Under the pieces are notes generated by a model. That model was given only the letters and a program-made list of their open reading frames with translations, did not search any database and was not told the DNA's origin. A program made the position numbers and the translations under genes. DNA of 64,000 nucleotides from Tritrichomonas musculus (Eukaryota > Parabasalia > Tritrichomonadida > Tritrichomonadidae), in NCBI GenBank assembly GCA_039105265.1, contig JAPFFF010000085.1, positions 1 through 64,000 of the forward strand. Direction: 5' to 3'. Of the stretch, positions 41,722 through 52,327 are shown piece after piece (position 1 is the stretch's first letter; the number at the start of each line of letters is the position of its first letter).

Positions 41722-43689
41722 ATGGAAAATCAAACTTTCATTGAAATAAAAGACGAATTCCCGGATACTCATTATTTCTCTTATAAAGGGGAGAAATATC
41801 CTATAAAATTTGATTTTTTCAAGATATCTTCAAACTTCTTTTCAAAAAATCAAGAAATGTTAGAAAAAACACCGATTATTCCACTTGTTGAAGAGTCAGA
41901 AGAAATAAATATAGAAATGACGAAAGAAAACATAAATAATTTTATTGATTTTGTTCAACATAAAAAAGTTCCAATTAACAAAGAAAATGTTATTTCATTC
42001 AATTATTTAGCTACAAGATTCGAAGTGAGATCGTTGATTGATATCACGAACGACTACATAACTCGAAACAGTAAAGAAATTGCTCTTGACATTCTCATAA
42101 ATCATCAATCAGATTCAAAATTTGACAGCAAACCTTATGAATTAATAATCTCAAGAAATCTTTCATTTTATATCAAAGACGAACGACTTGTTGAATTGAA
42201 CATTCGAATTCTTGATCGAATTTTGAAAGAATATTTTCAAAAATATCGAAATCCAAAAGAAATTAAAGAAATGAAAGAAATTAACGACTTCATTTTCAGA
42301 TGTCTTGACAAACATGGACAATCAGCGTCGTCACTTTTCACGTATGCGGATTTTGGTGAATTTCGGAATGAATATTTGAATAAATTATTGAAAGAATACT
42401 CAGATATATTTGATTTTCATTACATCAATTCAGAGACACTTAAATCTTTATATGAACGACAAAGTGATGTTATTTTTCAAAATGAAAAGCAAAAAGAAAC
42501 ACTTGAAAGAGAACTTTCTAACATTAAATCACAACATTCACAAGAACTGAACGAACTGAGCATGAAATACGATAAAGAAATTGAAACAATGAAAAGCCTT
42601 CTTAAAACCGCACAAACAGCGATTGAAGACATGAAAATGACAATTGAGAATAAAGAAGAACTCAATAAAAAACACGAAGAACATCGTCAACGATTAATGA
42701 AAGAAGAAATCGATAATATCAAATCACAACATTCACAGGAACTGATTGAAATGAGTCAGATGTACAATAATGAAATTCAAACAATGAAAATGATGCTGCA
42801 GTCGGCAATTGATAATATGAACTCGAATCTTGAAAAGAAAGAAGAACAGATTGAAAAACAGGAAGAATTGAATAAACAAATGATAAAAGAAGAAATTGAT
42901 AAAAATAAGTCAGAGCATTCGCAGCAACTGATTGAATTGAGTAACAAGTGCGATAATTTAATTGAATCAATGAAGAAAACTATTGAAATAATTCAGCAGT
43001 CGACACAGTCATCAATTTGTGACATTAAAACAAAACTTGAAATTATAGAAGAACAGAATATGAAACAAAAAGATCAGATTCAAGAAGTAACAAAAGAAAA
43101 TATTGAATTAAGAAGTGCAATTTCACAACAAGAAAAAATCATTGAGCAACACCAAGCTCTTGCTAATCAAATAAAGCAACAACAAAATATTCAAACATTT
43201 GAACATATAAATGGCCATGAATTTGAAGGAATTTTTAATCATTTAAACAAAACATGTGGATGCAATCCACACTTAAAAGGAATCATAAATATTTCTTCAA
43301 ACGGAGATGAATGGAATTATTGCTATCAAGTGATCGATAACGATTTTGAATCATATTTTTATCCTTCAGCGAGTGCTAATTCATATATTCAATTTGATTT
43401 TAAAGAGAAAAAAGTTTCATTAAGCAAGTATGTACTGGAAAGTAAAGGAATATTCTGTGATAAACTGATCAACTGGGAAATTGTTGGCTCAAACGACTGC
43501 AAGAATTGGATACAGATAGATGAACAACACATTAACGTGTGGGAAGGGATTTACAATGTATCAACCTATTCAACGAATAATCAAGAATTTTATAGATATT
43601 TTAGAATCCGTTTAAAAGGTTCAAATTCCAATTGCCATTATACACTACTATTAACATCAATTGAATTTTTTGGCAAGCTTATAAAATGA
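41722..43689 (+). CDS. BTB-like / coiled-coil / F5-8 type C protein, copy 1
   Basis: A 655-residue protein starting MENQTFIEIKDEFPDTHYFS; the upstream in-frame TTG is not used because the TCATA box and ATG fit better. Order: BTB-like fold at about 10-125, BACK-like helices at about 125-255 (ISRNLSFYIKDERLVELNI), coiled coil at about 255-490 built from 35-45-residue near-repeats (SQHSQELxELSxKYDxEIE), and an F5/8C domain at about 495-653 (HINGHEFEGIFNHLNKTCG, INWEIVGSNDCKNWIQI, terminal SIEFFGKLIK). No signal peptide or membrane segment. BTB and coiled-coil parts suggest oligomerisation, F5/8C a ligand-binding jelly roll; cellular role unknown. It is paralogous to 47581 and 40109. Confidence 0.82.
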   Translation: MENQTFIEIKDEFPDTHYFSYKGEKYPIKFDFFKISSNFFSKNQEMLEKTPIIPLVEESEEINIEMTKENINNFIDFVQHKKVPINKENVISFNYLATRFEVRSLIDITNDYITRNSKEIALDILINHQSDSKFDSKPYELIISRNLSFYIKDERLVELNIRILDRILKEYFQKYRNPKEIKEMKEINDFIFRCLDKHGQSASSLFTYADFGEFRNEYLNKLLKEYSDIFDFHYINSETLKSLYERQSDVIFQNEKQKETLERELSNIKSQHSQELNELSMKYDKEIETMKSLLKTAQTAIEDMKMTIENKEELNKKHEEHRQRLMKEEIDNIKSQHSQELIEMSQMYNNEIQTMKMMLQSAIDNMNSNLEKKEEQIEKQEELNKQMIKEEIDKNKSEHSQQLIELSNKCDNLIESMKKTIEIIQQSTQSSICDIKTKLEIIEEQNMKQKDQIQEVTKENIELRSAISQQEKIIEQHQALANQIKQQQNIQTFEHINGHEFEGIFNHLNKTCGCNPHLKGIINISSNGDEWNYCYQVIDNDFESYFYPSASANSYIQFDFKEKKVSLSKYVLESKGIFCDKLINWEIVGSNDCKNWIQIDEQHINVWEGIYNVSTYSTNNQEFYRYFRIRLKGSNSNCHYTLLLTSIEFFGKLIK

Positions 43690-43842
43690 ATATTGCAAAT
43701 AATAGAATCCTCATGATAAATTTCAATAACACGTTTAAAAGCATATGGAATTTTCTTGAAAAGTGTGTTTTAATAAGAAGATTAAAAATAAATTTTAATT
43801 TAATTAAAAACCATAAGTTTTTTTTTTTTAAGTTTTATTAAT

Positions 43843-45015
43843 TTAAAAATATTTTATTTTAGTAATTGTTGGAAACACTGATTTTCCAATAGAAACTCCT
43901 GAAGGAAGTTTGATTTCCTTAAGAGAAGAGCATTCTTTAAAAGCTTCATAACATATCTTCTTCACAGATTTCGTCATTTCAACCAATTTCAATGATGTAC
44001 ATGAGTTGAAAGTACATCGTCCTATTTCAGTAACTAAAGGAGGTATTTTTATCTGTTCAAGTGAAGTGCAAAAAGAAAAGCACCCTTCGCCTATTTCTGT
44101 TACTGACGGAGGTATTTCAATAGAAACAAGTAATTTGCAACATTTAAAGGCACATGACTGAATAGCTTTAACAGTTGGTGGAATTATTATTTTTTTAATA
44201 GGATTGTATTCAAAAGAAGAAATTCCAATTACTTTTAAATAAATAGGGAGTATCACTCGTCTTAATTTAAGGCACATTTGAAATGAACCATTTTTACCAC
44301 AAATTTGTTCTACTGTTGATTCAAATTTTACTGATGAAATATTTTCATTTTTGTTAAATGTATCATCCACTATATTTATTTTTGTTATAAAAATGCCAAT
44401 TTTAATTTTCTGAGGGTTGTTTTTCTTGACTAACATAACATTTTGATAGATATTATCGAAAAGACTTGATGGAAATTGAATTTCAATTGAAACACTATTG
44501 AATTGATTAAGGATATTGTTGAACTCAAGTGTATCAAATGATCTATTTTTATATAAGATTTCAGTTATATTATAAAGGATCTGAACCGAATCTTCATTTA
44601 TTATTTCATTTAGGGGCTGCTCCAAATTGTTTGATATGATTTCAATATATGGATATGATGAATCATGATGTAATTTTTGGAAATAGATGAGAAGATTTTT
44701 GATTTTTTCAAAGTATGGTTTCATTTTGTCATTAGAAAGATTGGAAATGATTGACAACTTAATGAGTAAAGGAGAGGCATTGAAATCTTTAATTGAAATT
44801 TGTTGTACTTGAAAGCAAACCATTTCTTTTTCTAATTTTGTTAATCTTTCATTGGCTTTATTGACTACAATTTTCAAATCATCGTAATCTTTTTTAATAT
44901 TACATATTTCTTTTTTCATATCATCATTTTCTTTTTTAATTTTTTCATTCTCATCAATTAATTTTTTATAATTTTCTTGAACCATATTTATCTGATCTTC
45001 AAACTTTTTGGTCAT
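43843..45015 (-). CDS. Coiled-coil BspA-like LRR protein, probably missing its 5' end
   Basis: From the ATG at 45015 the protein has 390 residues: a coiled coil at about 1-70 (NEKIKKENDDMKKEICNIKK), a helical domain at about 80-220, then about six TpLRR (BspA-like) repeats to the end, with the pattern IPPSVTEIGEGCFSFCTSLE. No signal peptide or membrane anchor, so it is likely intracellular. Upstream of 45015 the frame stays open for about 60 codons with a clear acidic coding character (DDDEIENDSDEYKYYLDDVD) but without ATG, and stops where the opposite-strand LRR gene begins. The native start therefore seems to be lost or altered; translation from 45015 is possible. Confidence 0.72.
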   Translation of the reverse strand: MTKKFEDQINMVQENYKKLIDENEKIKKENDDMKKEICNIKKDYDDLKIVVNKANERLTKLEKEMVCFQVQQISIKDFNASPLLIKLSIISNLSNDKMKPYFEKIKNLLIYFQKLHHDSSYPYIEIISNNLEQPLNEIINEDSVQILYNITEILYKNRSFDTLEFNNILNQFNSVSIEIQFPSSLFDNIYQNVMLVKKNNPQKIKIGIFITKINIVDDTFNKNENISSVKFESTVEQICGKNGSFQMCLKLRRVILPIYLKVIGISSFEYNPIKKIIIPPTVKAIQSCAFKCCKLLVSIEIPPSVTEIGEGCFSFCTSLEQIKIPPLVTEIGRCTFNSCTSLKLVEMTKSVKKICYEAFKECSSLKEIKLPSGVSIGKSVFPTITKIKYF

Positions 45016-45194
45016 TTTAACTAATTCAGTAGAAATAACATCATTTTGTGATTGATCAATATCTTCAGTATAAAATAGAACTTCATCGATATCTACATCA
45101 TCAAGATAATATTTATATTCATCTGAATCATTTTCAATCTCATCATCATCAAAAATATCTTCATCATTTGAATCATCAAAAAACCTATAATTGT

Positions 45195-46941
45195 CCGTGC
45201 ATTTAGTAATTGTTCAAATTTCACCAGTTTGTATATTCCACCAAACATTAAAAATATTCCTCTTTATGCATTTTATGGATGTTCAGGTTTTAAAGGAAAG
45301 TTAGATATCTCATCAATAATTGTAATAGATGAGCATGCATTTCATGGTTGTTCAGGGTTTACTGATCAATTGAGTATTTCATCAGTTAGGATAATTGGTG
45401 ACGGTGCTTTTATAGGATGTTCTGGTTTTACTTCGTTAGAATTTCCTGAAAATATATCAATAATTGGAAACAATATATTTCAAGATTGTTATGGATTTAA
45501 AGGAAATTTATCAATTCCTCAAACTGTACAATCAATTGGTGATTATGCTTTTTGTTGTTGCTCGAATTTTTCATGTTCTTTAATAATTCCAGAAGAAGTA
45601 ACTTCAATTGGAGATGGTGCTTTTTATAATTGTTCAAATTTCTTTGGTCAACTTACTATACCAGATTCAGTAACATCAATTGGTGATTTTGCCTTTTGTA
45701 ATTGTGGAGGATTTAACGACTCACTAGAAATTGGTAATAATGTTGTAACAATTGGACGTAAAACATTTTATCATTGCCATAATCTATGCAAAAAATTAAC
45801 AATTCCAAATTCAGTTGTATTTATAGGAGATGAAACTTTTGCAAAATGTTATGGTATTACAGAATTATCTTTTTCAAATAGTTTAACCATAATAAGTAAT
45901 GGTTTATTTGAAGATTGTATTTCTCTTAAAAAAATAGATCCAATTCCATTATATGTATCATTAATTGGCGATAGAGCTTTTTGCAATTGTTCAAATATTG
46001 GAGGTTCAATAGTTATAAAGGATAATGTAACATCAATAGGAAATTATGCTTTTTATCGTTGTGAAAGCGTTAAAGATAGTTTAACATTAGGCGATAATAT
46101 AACAATGATCGGCGAATATTCTTTTGCATTTTGTTCAAAGTTAACTTCTACGTTAAACCTTCCTGAAAAACTTCAATCTATAGGAGATAGAGCTTTTTAT
46201 AATTGCACTAATTTCATTGGTATTTTAACTATACGTAATTCTGTAACAACGATTGGTGATGGCGCTTTTTCAAATTGTTTTGGACTTCAATATTTAAGTT
46301 TATCTGAGAAATTAATTTCGATTAGTAGTTCCCTATTCGAAAATTGTTATGGTTTTCAAGGAACATTAAAAATACCTGATTCAGTTACATCAATTGGAGA
46401 TAGAGCCTTTTATAATTGTTCACATTTTAATGGTTCTATCAAAATACCAAAAAAAGTTGTTTCAATTGGCAATTCATCTTTTTACAATTGTGAAGGTTTC
46501 AATGGCCAATTAACTTTCGCTAGTAAAATTAAAACAATTGGTGAATATGCATTTTACAATTGTTCAAGTTTGAGTGGAAAATTAGAACTGCCTAAATCAC
46601 TGAAAATGATTGGAAATCATTCATTTTCATATGTTTATTTTAAATCAATTAAATATTTAGGAAGAAAGCCTCCAAAATGTTACAAAGATGTTGATTTTCA
46701 AACAAATAAAAAAATTGATGCTGTATTCAACTATAAAGGTAAAAGCTTCTGTGGATATAAAGTGAAAAAAGAAAAATTGCCAATTTTTGGAATTGTTTTA
46801 GGGTGCATATCTGGACTTGCATTAATATGCCTTTGTGTTTTGTGGATTGTAAAATATATAAATAAAAATCGTAAAAAAAATGCTGATCTTTCAAATGATC
46901 CATTAAATAAAGATTTTGGAGATGAAAGATCAGAAATGTGA
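45195..46941 (+). CDS. BspA-like LRR surface protein with C-terminal membrane anchor, 5'-truncated
   Basis: About 580 residues of TpLRR/BspA-like repeats (consensus I-xx-SVTSIGDxAFYNCSNFxGxL, about 23 residues each, more than 20 copies), then a single membrane span at about residues 517-540 of the 45229 frame (IVLGCISGLALICLCVLWIV) and a basic, polar cytoplasmic tail ending FGDERSEM. This is the layout of trichomonad surface BspA-like proteins linked to adhesion. The repeat reading begins within VRAFSNCSNFTSLYIPPNIK at 45193 with no ATG and no signal peptide, and just upstream lies the head-to-head LRR gene. I infer loss of the 5' end by rearrangement, so the locus may be silent. Confidence 0.75.
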
Positions 46942-47025
46942 ATTTTTTTTGGAAATATTTCCAAAATTACCATATTTTTTAAAAAAACATAAAAATAAAA
47001 ATAATTTTATTGATTTTTAAAAAAA

Positions 47026-47165
47026 CATAAATTTTATTGATTTTGTTCAACATAAAAAAGTTCCAATTAACAAAGAAAATGCTATTTCATTCAATTATTT
47101 AGCTACAAGATTCGAAGTGAGATCGTTGATTGATATCACGAGCGACTACATAACTCGATACAGTA
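47026..47165 (+). pseudogene. Short scrap of the BTB-like gene
   Basis: About 140 bp (FIDFVQHKKVPINKENAISF and onwards through LIDITSDYITR) nearly identical to 41930-42070, directly before the second copy of the segmental duplication. It shows that a further partial copy was left by the rearrangement. Confidence 0.8.
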
Positions 47166-47209
47166 CAGTAGTGAATTTAATATGGTAACGGTATTTTTTA
47201 AAAACATAT

Positions 47210-48605
47210 ATAAAATCAACTACAATAAAATAATATTTTATCCTAAAATTTACTTTTTTAATTCTTTTTGTTGTTTATATAATGATAATTTAAAAGTAAG
47301 CCTTCCAATTTGCTTTACATTTAAATAATGAAAAAATTTTAAATGAATTTATAATAAAATAATATTTAAAAAAGATAGTGGCATGGCTGCTTTACCGGTA
47401 TGGGTACAAATGATTGCCCGACTTCACCATCTGGCAATGGCGAGCACGGACAATTACAGTTTTTTTTTTTTTTTTTTTTTTAAATTGATAATTCAAAACT
47501 TGATCGTTTTTTTGGCGGTTAACCGCTCTATTTAAAAAGTCTTATCATACAACTTTTAAAATTTTCATAGATAATTGAGAATGGAAAATCAAACTTTCAT
47601 TGAAATAAAAGACGAATTCCCGGATACTCATTATTTCTCTTATAAAGGGAAGAAATATCCTATAAAATTTGATTTTTTCAAGATATCTTCAAACTTCTTT
47701 TCAAAAAATCAAGAAATTTTAGAACAAACACCGATTATTCCACTTGTTGAAGAGTCAGAAGAAATAAATATAGAAATCACGAAAGAAAACATAAATAATT
47801 TTATTGATTTTGTTCAACATAAAAAAGTTCCAATTAACAAAGAAAATGTTATTTCATTCAATTATTTAGCTACCAGATTCGAAGTGAGATCGTTGATTGA
47901 TATCACGAACGACTACATAACTCGAAACAGTAAAGAAATTGCTCTGGACATTCTCATAAATCATCAATCAGATTCAAAATTTGACAGCAAACCTTATGAA
48001 TCAATAATCTCAAGAAATCTTTCATTTTATATCAAAGACGAACGACTTGTTGAATTGAACATTCCAATTCTTGATCGAATTTTGAATGAATATAATCAAA
48101 GATTTCGAAATCCAAAAGAAATTAAAGAAATGAAAGAAATCAACGACTTCATTTTCAGATGTCTTGACAAACATGGACAATCAGCGTCGTCACTTTTCAC
48201 GTATGCGGATTTTGGTGAATTTCGGAATGAATATTTGAATAAATTATTGAATGAATACTCAGATATATTTGATTTTCATTACATCAATTCAGAGACACTT
48301 AAATCTTTATATGAACGACAAAGTGATGTTATTTTTCAAAATGAAAAGCAAAAAGAAACTTTTGAAAGAGAACTTTCTAACATTAAATCACAACATTCAC
48401 AAGAACTGAACGAACTGAGCATGAAATACGATAAAGAAATTGAAACAATGAAAAACCTTCTTAAAACAGCACAAACAGCGATTGAAGACATGAAAATGAC
48501 GATTGAGAATAAAGAAGAACTCAATAAAAAACACGAAGAACATCGCCAACGATTAATGAAAGAAGAAATCGATAATATCAAATCACAACATTCACAGGAA
48601 CTGTT
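47210..48605 (+). repeat. Segmental duplication, copy 2
   Basis: Partner of 41350-42745. Differences include a longer T-run (21 T at 47461-47481, where copy 1 has 8) and scattered substitutions. Confidence 0.85.
47565..47569 (+). promoter_or_regulatory. Initiator-like box TCATA of BTB gene copy 2
   Basis: TCATA, 11 nt before the ATG at 47581, identical to the box of copy 1. Confidence 0.5.
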
Positions 48606-49539
48606 TGAAATGAACAAGAAACATAATAGTGAAATTGAATCAATGAAAAAAACAATGAAAATGATGCAGAAGTCATTACAGTCATCAATTGATGACATGA
48701 AATCGAAACTTGATGTGAAAGAAGAACAAAATAACATGCTTGAAATGATGTTTCAAAGAGTGATAAAAGAAGGAATTGATAAGATTAAATCACAGAATTC
48801 ACAGCAACTGATTGAATTGAACAACAATTACAATAATGAAATTGAGTCAATGAAAATGACACAGAAGTCAATTCTATCATCACTTTATGTCATTAAATCG
48901 AGACTTGAAATTAACGATGAACAAAATTATGAAAAAGACAGTAAACTAAGAGAAATGGAAAAAGTAAAATATAAATCTAATCTTGTATTTAATGAGGCAC
49001 CAAAAATCATTACAATCAACCGATCATATAGATTCCAAAGTCTATCTTTTGATTATGTAAAGGGCCGCGAATTTGAAGGCATTTTTTATTATTTGAACCA
49101 AATGTGCGAAGGCAATTCACACTTAAAAGGAATCATAAATATCTCTTCAAATGAAGACAATTGCAATAGTTGCTACCAGGTGATCGATAAAGACTTTGAT
49201 CAGTGGTTTTATCCGAAAATGAGCAAGAATTCATATATTCAGTTTAATTTTAAGGAGAGAAAAGTGTCATTAAGCCAGTATGCGCTGAAGCACCAAGGAA
49301 TATATTGCAACAAGCTGATTAACTGGGAAATTGTTGGCTCAGATGACTGTATGAATTGGATGCAGGTAGATGAGAGGCATATTAAGGCATGGGAAGGTTC
49401 TTATATCGTGTCAACATATCCAACAAGTAACCAAGAGTTTTATAAATACTTTAGAATACGTTTGAAAGGCCCAAGTTCTGATGGCCTGGATTATTTAATA
49501 TTAACATCAATTGAATTTTTTGGCGGGCTCTTGCAATAA
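47581..49539 (+). CDS. BTB-like / coiled-coil / F5-8 type C protein, copy 2
   Basis: A 652-residue paralogue of the gene at 41722. Residues 1 to about 345 are almost identical to copy 1 (BTB-like, BACK-like and first coiled-coil segments). Beyond that the coiled coil differs in length and sequence (FEMNKKHNSEIESMKKTMKM) and the F5/8C domain is clearly divergent (VKGREFEGIFYYLNQMCEGN, NWEIVGSDDCMNWMQVDE, terminal SIEFFGGLLQ). A linker rich in basic and aromatic residues (ITINRSYRFQSLSFDYVKGR) precedes the F5/8C domain. No signal peptide. The 5' half was probably copied recently from or to 41722, while the 3' half is older. Confidence 0.82.
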   Translation: MENQTFIEIKDEFPDTHYFSYKGKKYPIKFDFFKISSNFFSKNQEILEQTPIIPLVEESEEINIEITKENINNFIDFVQHKKVPINKENVISFNYLATRFEVRSLIDITNDYITRNSKEIALDILINHQSDSKFDSKPYESIISRNLSFYIKDERLVELNIPILDRILNEYNQRFRNPKEIKEMKEINDFIFRCLDKHGQSASSLFTYADFGEFRNEYLNKLLNEYSDIFDFHYINSETLKSLYERQSDVIFQNEKQKETFERELSNIKSQHSQELNELSMKYDKEIETMKNLLKTAQTAIEDMKMTIENKEELNKKHEEHRQRLMKEEIDNIKSQHSQELFEMNKKHNSEIESMKKTMKMMQKSLQSSIDDMKSKLDVKEEQNNMLEMMFQRVIKEGIDKIKSQNSQQLIELNNNYNNEIESMKMTQKSILSSLYVIKSRLEINDEQNYEKDSKLREMEKVKYKSNLVFNEAPKIITINRSYRFQSLSFDYVKGREFEGIFYYLNQMCEGNSHLKGIINISSNEDNCNSCYQVIDKDFDQWFYPKMSKNSYIQFNFKERKVSLSQYALKHQGIYCNKLINWEIVGSDDCMNWMQVDERHIKAWEGSYIVSTYPTSNQEFYKYFRIRLKGPSSDGLDYLILTSIEFFGGLLQ

Positions 49540-50087
49540 GAATTATTGAAGGTAGAATTTAAATATAGTGATTGTAAAAAATATAATTTTATAAACCAAT
49601 CTTTTTTTAATATACATTTATATTGATTATTTAATATTAACATCCATTGAAAGTTATTACAGAAACTCAAATACTTATAATGGAAAAGTAGATGTTAATA
49701 GTGTGAAGGAGATATCTCATATCATAGAAATGTTTTAAAATTAGTTCGTTTTTTTATAAATTGTTAACAGTAAAGAATAATTTTTGTTAACCATTTTATA
49801 TTATTTCATAATTTCAAATCTACTTAATAGATCGGCGAAATTTATTCTAGTGACTCTTTTTGAAATAGATAGAATATATTCTATAACATGCAATCTATTA
49901 AGTTTACTGATATATTACATTCTTTTTGAAATGTAATTTATTAAAAGAAGAAGGCTTTGAAATTGAATAAAAAAAGCTCTATTTAATATTATTGATATTT
50001 CAAATTATGAAAAATAAAACAAAGATTTTGATTTTGAAAATCAAATAAGTTACAAAAATTTGCATGGATTTTTATTATCAATTAAAA
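49540..50087. other. AT-rich spacer between convergent genes
   Basis: 3' regions of the BTB gene and the VIT-VWA gene. Nothing else recognised. Confidence 0.55.
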
Positions 50088-52310
50088 CTATATTGACTCC
50101 TCAATTTTTCTCAATAATTGATCAATGTTTGTATCATTTAAAGTTTGGCTCAGCCAATGCTTTGCTTTTTGCTCAATCATATTCCATGTGTTTTGTTTAT
50201 CTGGAGCTTTAACATGCAATGCTGCTATTGCAATAATTGTTGCTATGCATTTTCTTTCAATATCTTTTTCCCTGATGCTTATTTCATTTATATGATGGAT
50301 GTTCAGACCACAAATCTTATTGACATCATCCAGCTTTTCCCAGTATCCATTGATGTGCTGAAGTCTTATTAATGAAATCACATCAAAAGAGCTTGTTGGT
50401 TTATCCAGTGAACTATTGTTATTACTGTCAATTTCATCATTATTGTCACTTAATTCTTCATCAGAGGAACATAAAGAGACATCATTCCAATAGTAATCAA
50501 CAAGCATTTTGGGTGCTTGTCCGAAACAAATTCCACGGCAAACAATTGTCTTTTTGGCTTTCTGAATTGCTTCATTATCTGGCTTAATCATTCCAACGAA
50601 TCCAGTATATTTGCATAATATCCCACTTGATAAGCTAAGTTTAATTACTGTTTCTTTTAGTTTTTGATCCATTGAATCATTTAATTCATATTTTCTTAAT
50701 AAATTGAATGCAAACAAAGATGAAATTGCTTTTCCAATGTTCAATTTTTTTGAGATTCCATATTTATTATTATCTGGATATTCATCAATTTGTTCAATTT
50801 TGCTAATAGTGAAGTCGATTTGCTGTCCTTTATACGATCCACTTATCAAAATTCCATTTGAAAATGGATTTTTAATTTGTTTATTGTTTTGATCTTTTTT
50901 ACATCGAAGATAACATAAAGTAGAATTATTGTATGAAATATTTGGTAATGGAAATGGTGAAATTTCAAAAGAATTGTTATCTTCTCCTTGCAGATGAATT
51001 TCAACATTTTCTATATAAGGTAGAAATGATGACTGAAGCTGAGGAATTACTTTTTCACTAAGTGAATCATTATATTGAACAAAATCACACTTACCCCGTG
51101 AAGCATTCGCAATACCTTCAACAAGTCCACCATCACAGCCTCTTCCAAAGCCAATCGTGTTACATCTATTTTGATTTGAATTTTGTGCAACCAAATTGAT
51201 AATACTTTTCATATCAGAAACTTCGCCATCAGTTAAAATAAACACTTCTCGTTGTCCGTGTTTTGCTTTATTTCTGAATATATCTGAAAGTGGATTGTAC
51301 AATTCAGTTCCGCCTAGATCTGCATCCATATTTTGCGCTAATTGTAATGCTTTCTCTACTGTTTCTTCATTGTATTGTACCGATTCATTAAAGAGTTTTT
51401 TATAAGTACTTCCAAAACGAATAATGTTGAAAAATGAATTCGATGGAAGTGATTTGATAAATATTTCTAGACATTCAGCAGCATTTTTAATTGGATCATA
51501 TGACATCGAACCACTGCAATCGACAACAAAAATGAATTCTTTAGATTCTGTTGTATTTGTCTCAATATTGACATTTTCATCAAATGATAATGATAAAGCG
51601 CAAAAATCATTAGTATTTGGTTTGCAGGATGAAAACAAAGCAGAACTTTGAATTTTTTCCTTTGTTACAAATGTTAATATAATTGAATTTTCTGTCAAAT
51701 GATTCTTGATTTCTTTTGAAATGCAGAAAGTATTTTTATGACTGTTATAAATTCCATTTAGAACATTTGATTTAACAAAATCAATTTCATTTGGATCGAC
51801 GTGAAGATTGAAAGAGAAATTTGTTTTAATGTTAAGACAATCAATTTCGCCAATTGGTGTGTACACACCAAGAGGGAATTTTATTATTAATGTATCTCGA
51901 TTGATTTGCTTGCATTCAAACGCTATTTTCAGAATGACTTTGCATGTTGTTCGAGGAGGCAAATTGCCAATTTTAAGTTCTGTTAATCCATTTCCAACTT
52001 GAGCTCCATAAACAACAATTTGTCCTTGACCAATTGCTTCATCATAAATAGTTTTAGCTTCATCAAATGGCGCTAATTGTGGCTTTATTACAGTATCACC
52101 AATCATGAAAGTTGTATCATATATGCACATTTTTAAATCATTAGGAAATATGTAGCTGATTTTTTGACTTTCAAATGAATTAATTCTAAAGGCTTGAATC
52201 ATTTCGAAATTAACAATAAAACCTTTTTGAATACCTTCAATCTTGACATACTTGGGCTTGAGTTTGAATAGATCGTTATCCCTAGATATGCAACAAGTTC
52301 CAAAAGCCAT
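50088..52310 (-). CDS. VIT and von Willebrand factor A domain protein
   Basis: A 740-residue protein starting MAFGTCCISRDNDLFKLKPK. A VIT domain spans about 15-150 (APFDEAKTIYDEAIGQGQIV, VGNGLTELKIGNLPPRTTCK). A VWA domain spans about 258-420 with a complete metal-ion site: D264, S266 and S268 in DCSGS, T335 in GGTEL and D361 in TDGEV. The C-terminal part resembles inter-alpha-trypsin-inhibitor and PARP4-like proteins, with a short GYWEKLDDVNKICGLN motif and a helical end (AIAALHVKAPDKQNTWNMIE). No signal peptide, so an intracellular metal-dependent protein-binding role is likely. On the minus strand two TCATT boxes lie within 17 nt upstream of the ATG, which supports the start. Confidence 0.88.
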   Translation of the reverse strand: MAFGTCCISRDNDLFKLKPKYVKIEGIQKGFIVNFEMIQAFRINSFESQKISYIFPNDLKMCIYDTTFMIGDTVIKPQLAPFDEAKTIYDEAIGQGQIVVYGAQVGNGLTELKIGNLPPRTTCKVILKIAFECKQINRDTLIIKFPLGVYTPIGEIDCLNIKTNFSFNLHVDPNEIDFVKSNVLNGIYNSHKNTFCISKEIKNHLTENSIILTFVTKEKIQSSALFSSCKPNTNDFCALSLSFDENVNIETNTTESKEFIFVVDCSGSMSYDPIKNAAECLEIFIKSLPSNSFFNIIRFGSTYKKLFNESVQYNEETVEKALQLAQNMDADLGGTELYNPLSDIFRNKAKHGQREVFILTDGEVSDMKSIINLVAQNSNQNRCNTIGFGRGCDGGLVEGIANASRGKCDFVQYNDSLSEKVIPQLQSSFLPYIENVEIHLQGEDNNSFEISPFPLPNISYNNSTLCYLRCKKDQNNKQIKNPFSNGILISGSYKGQQIDFTISKIEQIDEYPDNNKYGISKKLNIGKAISSLFAFNLLRKYELNDSMDQKLKETVIKLSLSSGILCKYTGFVGMIKPDNEAIQKAKKTIVCRGICFGQAPKMLVDYYWNDVSLCSSDEELSDNNDEIDSNNNSSLDKPTSSFDVISLIRLQHINGYWEKLDDVNKICGLNIHHINEISIREKDIERKCIATIIAIAALHVKAPDKQNTWNMIEQKAKHWLSQTLNDTNIDQLLRKIEESI

Positions 52311-52317
52311 TTATTAG

Positions 52318-52327
52318 AATGAAATGA
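52318..52327 (-). promoter_or_regulatory. Tandem initiator-like boxes of the VIT-VWA gene
   Basis: On the minus strand the sequence reads TCATTTCATT 7-17 nt before the ATG at 52310, giving two overlapping matches to TCAYW. Confidence 0.5.

Larger units (their letters stand above)
41350..42745 (+). repeat. Segmental duplication, copy 1 (other copy about 47210-48605)
   Basis: Upstream DNA, leader, BTB-like, BACK-like and first coiled-coil segments of two genes are almost identical at DNA level, including non-coding sequence. Similarity drops sharply inside the coiled coil near IDNIKSQHSQEL. Confidence 0.85.
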
